From contig NC_081407.1 in assembly GCF_030272615.1 (NCBI RefSeq), positions 375,451,018-375,515,017 of the forward strand: DNA of 64,000 bases, in the 5' to 3' direction. Shown in pieces: positions 60,161 through 64,000 of this stretch. This DNA comes from Cryptomeria japonica. Lineage: Eukaryota; Streptophyta; Pinopsida; Cupressales; Cupressaceae. Every line of letters starts with the position of its first letter. Position 1 is the first letter of the stretch. Below the pieces are notes generated by a model. The model ran no database searches. It saw only the letters and a list, made by a program, of their open reading frames with translations, and was not told where the DNA came from. Made by a program: the position numbers and the translations under genes.

Positions 60161-60171
60161 ATGTATTTAAA
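60161..60171 (-). promoter_or_regulatory. Candidate TATA box of the P450 gene
   Basis: Minus-strand TTTAAATACAT lies about 36-46 bases before the ATG. It would give a very short 5' leader, so the real start may use another element further up. It lies within the duplicated unit. Confidence 0.3.
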
Positions 60172-60589
60172 GCAGCTTGTCGTGAAATTGTCTAACCGTG
60201 GTTAACAAGTTTTACTTCACTGGGGAATATATTTCCTGATCAGATTTTTTTTCGATTGTGATAAAGACTGTTTCTAGAATGTTTTTTGGGTTGAATTATT
60301 GTACACCGATTTGTCCAGTTGAATATTAATGTTGCCTTTTTAGTAAGAACAAAATAGGTAGGATTGAATGAGTAAGCTCTCCCTTTAATTGGTCGGCCAT
60401 TCTCCAAAGTAAAAGGCATTCAAGCCGAGCGTGAAGCGTGGCATCTGATGCGTCTTTCGCGGGTGCATAAATTCCAAGCAATTAAAACTGTCCATTTGAA
60501 ACGCCATTTCCGACGGGACATCTGACTTCTAGATTTTAGTCCTTTCAATTCGCACGCGTCTATTCTGGTTCCAAAAAGACAGTACGGAT

Positions 60590-60611
60590 TGACTAACACG
60601 TGTGTTAGTCA
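60590..60611. promoter_or_regulatory. G-box palindrome, proximal copy
   Basis: Perfect inverted repeat TGACTAACAC, GT, GTGTTAGTCA. Its centre contains CACGTG, the plant G-box bound by bZIP and bHLH factors. Related TGACTAAC and CACTAACAC follow at 60652-60674. The site is about 465 bases upstream of the P450 start. Confidence 0.6.
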
Positions 60612-60879
60612 CGCGTTTTATGCTGTCAATTTTGCAATTAACGGCTGCGATTGACTAACCTGTCACTAACACGCTGAACGAAAGATCTGTTTTGGAGCTA
60701 GAATAGCTGCGGCCTTTCAATTCCGTGTACTCTCAGAGTCACCATGCCCTCTTATGAGACATATAAACTGGCAATCGCATTTTGGTGTGCAATAGGTAGG
60801 TCAAAAAGGTGTTTGGTTTTTTTTTTGGTATATATTTATGTAATATATGAGGTCAATTCATATAGACATGTTATGTTTG

Positions 60880-60978
60880 CAATAGGGAGACATGGAGAGA
60901 GAGTAGAGAGGGGGATGGAAAGAGAGAAATATAGAGGGGGAGAGAGAGAGGTGTAAGAAAATAAAGATAGAGAGGAAT

Positions 60979-61019
<41 letters not shown>

Positions 61020-61440
61020 AACATATCTTAAAATAGTGGGGGAGAGAGGAAGATAGAGGTAGAGAAGAGGATAGAGCGAGAGAATAAGAGAGAGAATTAG
61101 ATATAGAGATAGTGAGAAGTAGAGGGAGAGATAGCGAGATAGATAAGGAAAGATAGAGATGAAGAGATGTAGAGATATAGAGGAAGAGAGAGAGTGAGAG
61201 AGATAGACAAAAAAAGAGATGTAGAGGTATAGAGAGAGAGAGATGTAGAGGTATAGAGAGAGAGAGGAAATAAGGACATATATATATATATATATAAATG
61301 GGTAGTGCGAGAGGGGAGGAAGAGAGATAGGTAGATAGATAGATAGATAGAGGGCAATATAGAAAGATATAAGTGGATAGGGAGATAGATCGAGAGTTAG
61401 GGAGATAGAATTAGTGAAATATATGGATAGAGAAATAGAG

Positions 61441-61482
<42 letters not shown>
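60880..61482. repeat. GA-rich microsatellite zone, proximal
   Basis: (AG)n with GATA-like interruptions; pure (GA)n runs lie at about 60981-61016 and 61443-61480, and (GATA)n near 61330-61350. Confidence 0.95.
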
Positions 61483-61483
<1 letters not shown>

Positions 61484-62375
61484 GTCATCATCAATATAAT
61501 CAAGATTGACATTACATTAAAGCCAAAATAAATCTAGTTAAATTCAATCAATTTTAATCTATGCTTTTTTGTCAATTACTCAATTTCATTGTTAATTAAT
61601 CAATCTCAATTCATATTAACTTAAAATTTAAATATATAATTGGAAATGGAATTTGGTCAACAACAAAATAATAAAAATTGACATTACAATAAAGTAAAAG
61701 TAAATTTAATCAATTTTAATAAATATTTTTTCTCAATTACTCAATTTTATTCTTAATTAATCAATCTCATTTTATATTAATTTATAATCTAATTATTAAA
61801 CTAGACTTGAATGGTATGTTTTCTTGCCTAATTTACTAGTCATGTGTATGACAAAGTTGAATTAGAATAATGATCATGCAAGGTGAGAGACTTGCAAATC
61901 TTGAATGGTGTTATGCAGACCATTTTATATTGCAGATACTTGATCTATGTACTTAAAGCAACTTGTCGTGAAATTGTCTAACCGTGGTTAACAAGTTTTA
62001 CTTCACTGGGGAATATATTTCCTGATCAGATTTTTTTTCGATTGTGATAAAGACTGTTTCTAGAATGTTTTTTGGGTTGAATTATTGTACAGCGATTTGT
62101 CCAGTTGAATATTAATGCTGCCTTTTTAGTACGAATAAAATAGGTAGGATTGAATGAGTAAGCTCTCCCTGTAATTGGTCGGCCATCCTCCAAACTAAAA
62201 GGCATTCAAGCCGAGCGTGAAGCGTGGCATCTGATGCGTCTTTCGCGGGTGCATAAATTCCAAGCAATTAAAATTGTCCATTTGAAACGCCATTTCCGAC
62301 GGGACATCTGACTTCTAGATTTTAGTCCTTTCAATTCGCACGCGTCTATTCTAGTTCCAAAAAGACAGTACGGAT

Positions 62376-62397
62376 TGACTAACACGTGTGTTAGTCA
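62376..62397. promoter_or_regulatory. G-box palindrome, distal copy
   Basis: Same inverted repeat, unchanged, exactly 1786 bases from the proximal site, about 2250 bases upstream of the P450 start. Confidence 0.6.
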
Positions 62398-62669
62398 CGC
62401 GTTTTACGCTGTCAATTTTGCAATTAATGGCTGCGATTGACTAACCTGTCACTAACATGCTGAACGAAAGATCTGTTTTGGAGCTAGAATAGTTGCGGCC
62501 TTTCAATTCCGTGTACTCTCAAAGTCAGCATGCCCTCTTGTGAGACATATAAACTAGCAATCGCATTTTGGTGTGCAATAGGTAGGTCAAAAAGGTGTTT
62601 GGTTTTTTTTTGGTATATATTTATGTAATATATGAGGTCAATTCATATAGACATGTTATGTTTGCAATA

Positions 62670-62738
62670 GGGAGACATGGAGAGAGAGTAGAGAGGGGGA
62701 GAGAGAGAGGTGTAAGAAAATATAGATAGAGAGGAATG

Positions 62739-62769
<31 letters not shown>

Positions 62770-63186
62770 GGTCTAGAAAGAGGGAGAGTAAGAGAAAGGG
62801 AAACATATCTTAAAATAGTGGGGGAGAGAGGAAGATAGAGGTAGAGAAGAGGATAGAGCGAGAGAATAAGAGAGAGAATTAAATATAGAGATAGTGAGAG
62901 GTAGAGGGAGAGATAGCGAGATAGATAAGGAAAGATAGAGATGAAGAGATGTAGAGATATAGAGGAAGAGAGAGAGTGAGAGAGATAGACAAAAAAAGAG
63001 ATGTAGAGGTATAGAGAGAGAGAGAGGAAAGAAGGATATATATATATATATGGGTAGTGCGAGAGGGGAGGAAGAGAGATAGGTAGAGAGATAGATAGAT
63101 AGAGGGCAATATAGAAAGATATAAGTGGATAGGGAGATAGATCGAGAGTTAGGGAGATAGAATTAGTGAAATATATGGATAGAGAA

Positions 63187-63272
<86 letters not shown>
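62670..63272. repeat. GA-rich microsatellite zone, distal
   Basis: Counterpart of 60880-61482, with a longer terminal (AG)n run of about 80 bases (63189-63271). Confidence 0.95.
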
Positions 63273-63275
<3 letters not shown>

Positions 63276-63720
63276 GTCATCATCAAAATAATCAAGATTG
63301 ACATTACATTAAAGCCAAAATAAATCTAGTTAAATTCAATCAATTTTAATATATACTTTTTTGTCAATTACTCAATTTCATTGTTAATTAATCAATCTCA
63401 ATTCATATTAACTTAAAATTTAAATATATAATTGGAAATGGAATTTGGTCAACAACAAAATAATAAAAATTGACATTACAGTAAAGTAAAAGTAAATTTA
63501 ATCAATTTTAATAAATATTTTTTCTCAATTACTCGATTTTATTCTTAATTAATCAATCTCATTTTATATTAATTTATAATCTAATTATTAAACTAGATTT
63601 GAATGGTATATTTTCTTGCCTAATTTAGTAGTCATGTGTATGACAAAGTTGCGTTAGAATAATGATCATGCAAGGTGAGAGACTTGCAAATCTTGAATGG
63701 TGTTATGCAGACCATTTTGT

Positions 63721-63932
63721 ATTGCCAATTTGGATATCAAATGTCACATCCATTTTTAAAATGGATTTTGACATACTTTATCTTAATTAAGTAGAATAAC
63801 AAAGGAGAGTGGTCTATTTCTAAGAAATTACTGACTTGCAAACAAAAAGGAAGAGAGAGAGTGAGAGAGACATATTAGAGGAAGCGAGAGAGTGAGAGAG
63901 ACATATAGATTAAAGAGATAGACAAACAAAGA

Positions 63933-64000
<68 letters not shown>
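63721..64000. repeat. Unique spacer then another (GA)n tract at the window end
   Basis: About 110 bases of unduplicated sequence precede GA-rich repeats with GAGAGAGTGAGAGAGACATA twice (63851 and 63887), ending in pure (AG)n that runs off the window. Confidence 0.85.

Larger units (their letters stand above)
60148..61933. repeat. P450 upstream tandem duplication, proximal copy
   Basis: The unit begins about 22 bases upstream of the P450 ATG (CAGATACTTGATCTATGTA) and recurs 1786 bases on. It contains GC-richer conserved promoter-like sequence (60400-60760), a GA-rich microsatellite zone (60880-61480) and an AT-rich part (61480-61930). Confidence 0.95.
61934..63720. repeat. P450 upstream tandem duplication, distal copy
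   Basis: Almost identical to 60148-61933, with scattered substitutions and different microsatellite lengths. It ends at ATGCAGACCATTTTGTATTG, the sequence that in the proximal copy runs straight into the next unit. Confidence 0.95.

Noticed and set aside
60836-63109. Ser/Leu/Tyr-rich minus-strand ORFs in GA-rich zones
   Set aside because: Microsatellite artefacts of (GA)n and (GATA)n, present in both duplicated copies with differing lengths.

Overview
This window looks like repeat-dense DNA from a seed plant nuclear genome, most likely a conifer. The evidence is AT-rich intergenic sequence, spliceosomal GT-AG introns, many decayed LTR retrotransposons and LINEs, a Helitron, and one intact plant A-type cytochrome P450 of the CYP71 clan that reads most like the gymnosperm CYP750 group. 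The species is not identifiable from what I can see. There is no bacterial-style operon, CRISPR array, rRNA or tRNA.

Layout. 1-5838: decayed Helitron (Rep/PIF1 helicase pseudogene, then a repeat-rich 3' part ending at a candidate CTAG|T terminus). 6238-6420: a short LTR with its primer binding site. 8607-16894: an old retrotransposon with a long non-polymerase pseudo-ORF and a 3' LTR; that LTR is split by a 4.3-kb terminal-inverted-repeat (TIR) element (11791-16101) with a 4-bp target duplication. 18322-18696: LINE ORF1 relic. 18760-24008: short-LTR element containing a minus-strand LINE (20415-22640) whose RNase H is followed by a further ORF (called ORF3 here). 24060-26420: LINE RNase H relic head-to-head with a second copy of ORF3. 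27095-28341: Copia fragment. 29134-35642: Copia element with both 1.2-kb LTRs. 35985-42560: tandem duplication of a ~3.3-kb block, each copy carrying the same 5'-truncated LINE flanked by target-site duplications. 43380-43950: another Copia gag relic.

44760-48066: two small tandem arrays and then a gene-like locus with eight short terminal exons, nearly all with phase-0 introns; its large 5' exon carries several in-frame stops, mostly TAG. 48605-51123: eight copies of a ~359-bp satellite, cut off by an LTR (51124-52250) belonging to a retroelement that carries a Lys/Glu-rich coiled-coil ORF (52587-54147). 54150-58440: Gypsy-like leader, AT-rich spacer, a 181-bp near-perfect hairpin and degenerate repeats.

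58461-60125 (minus): the only clearly intact protein gene, a 508-residue P450 in two exons. Its upstream region is duplicated in tandem (1786-bp unit, 60148 to about 63720), with a conserved G-box palindrome and GA-rich microsatellites in both copies.

Apart from the P450 and possibly the multi-exon locus, almost everything is transposon-derived, and nested insertions give a relative chronology. The items that look least described are the LINE ORF3, the mini-exon locus, the TIR element with palindromic subterminal motifs, the motifs shared at the ends of several different LTR elements, and the duplicated P450 promoter.
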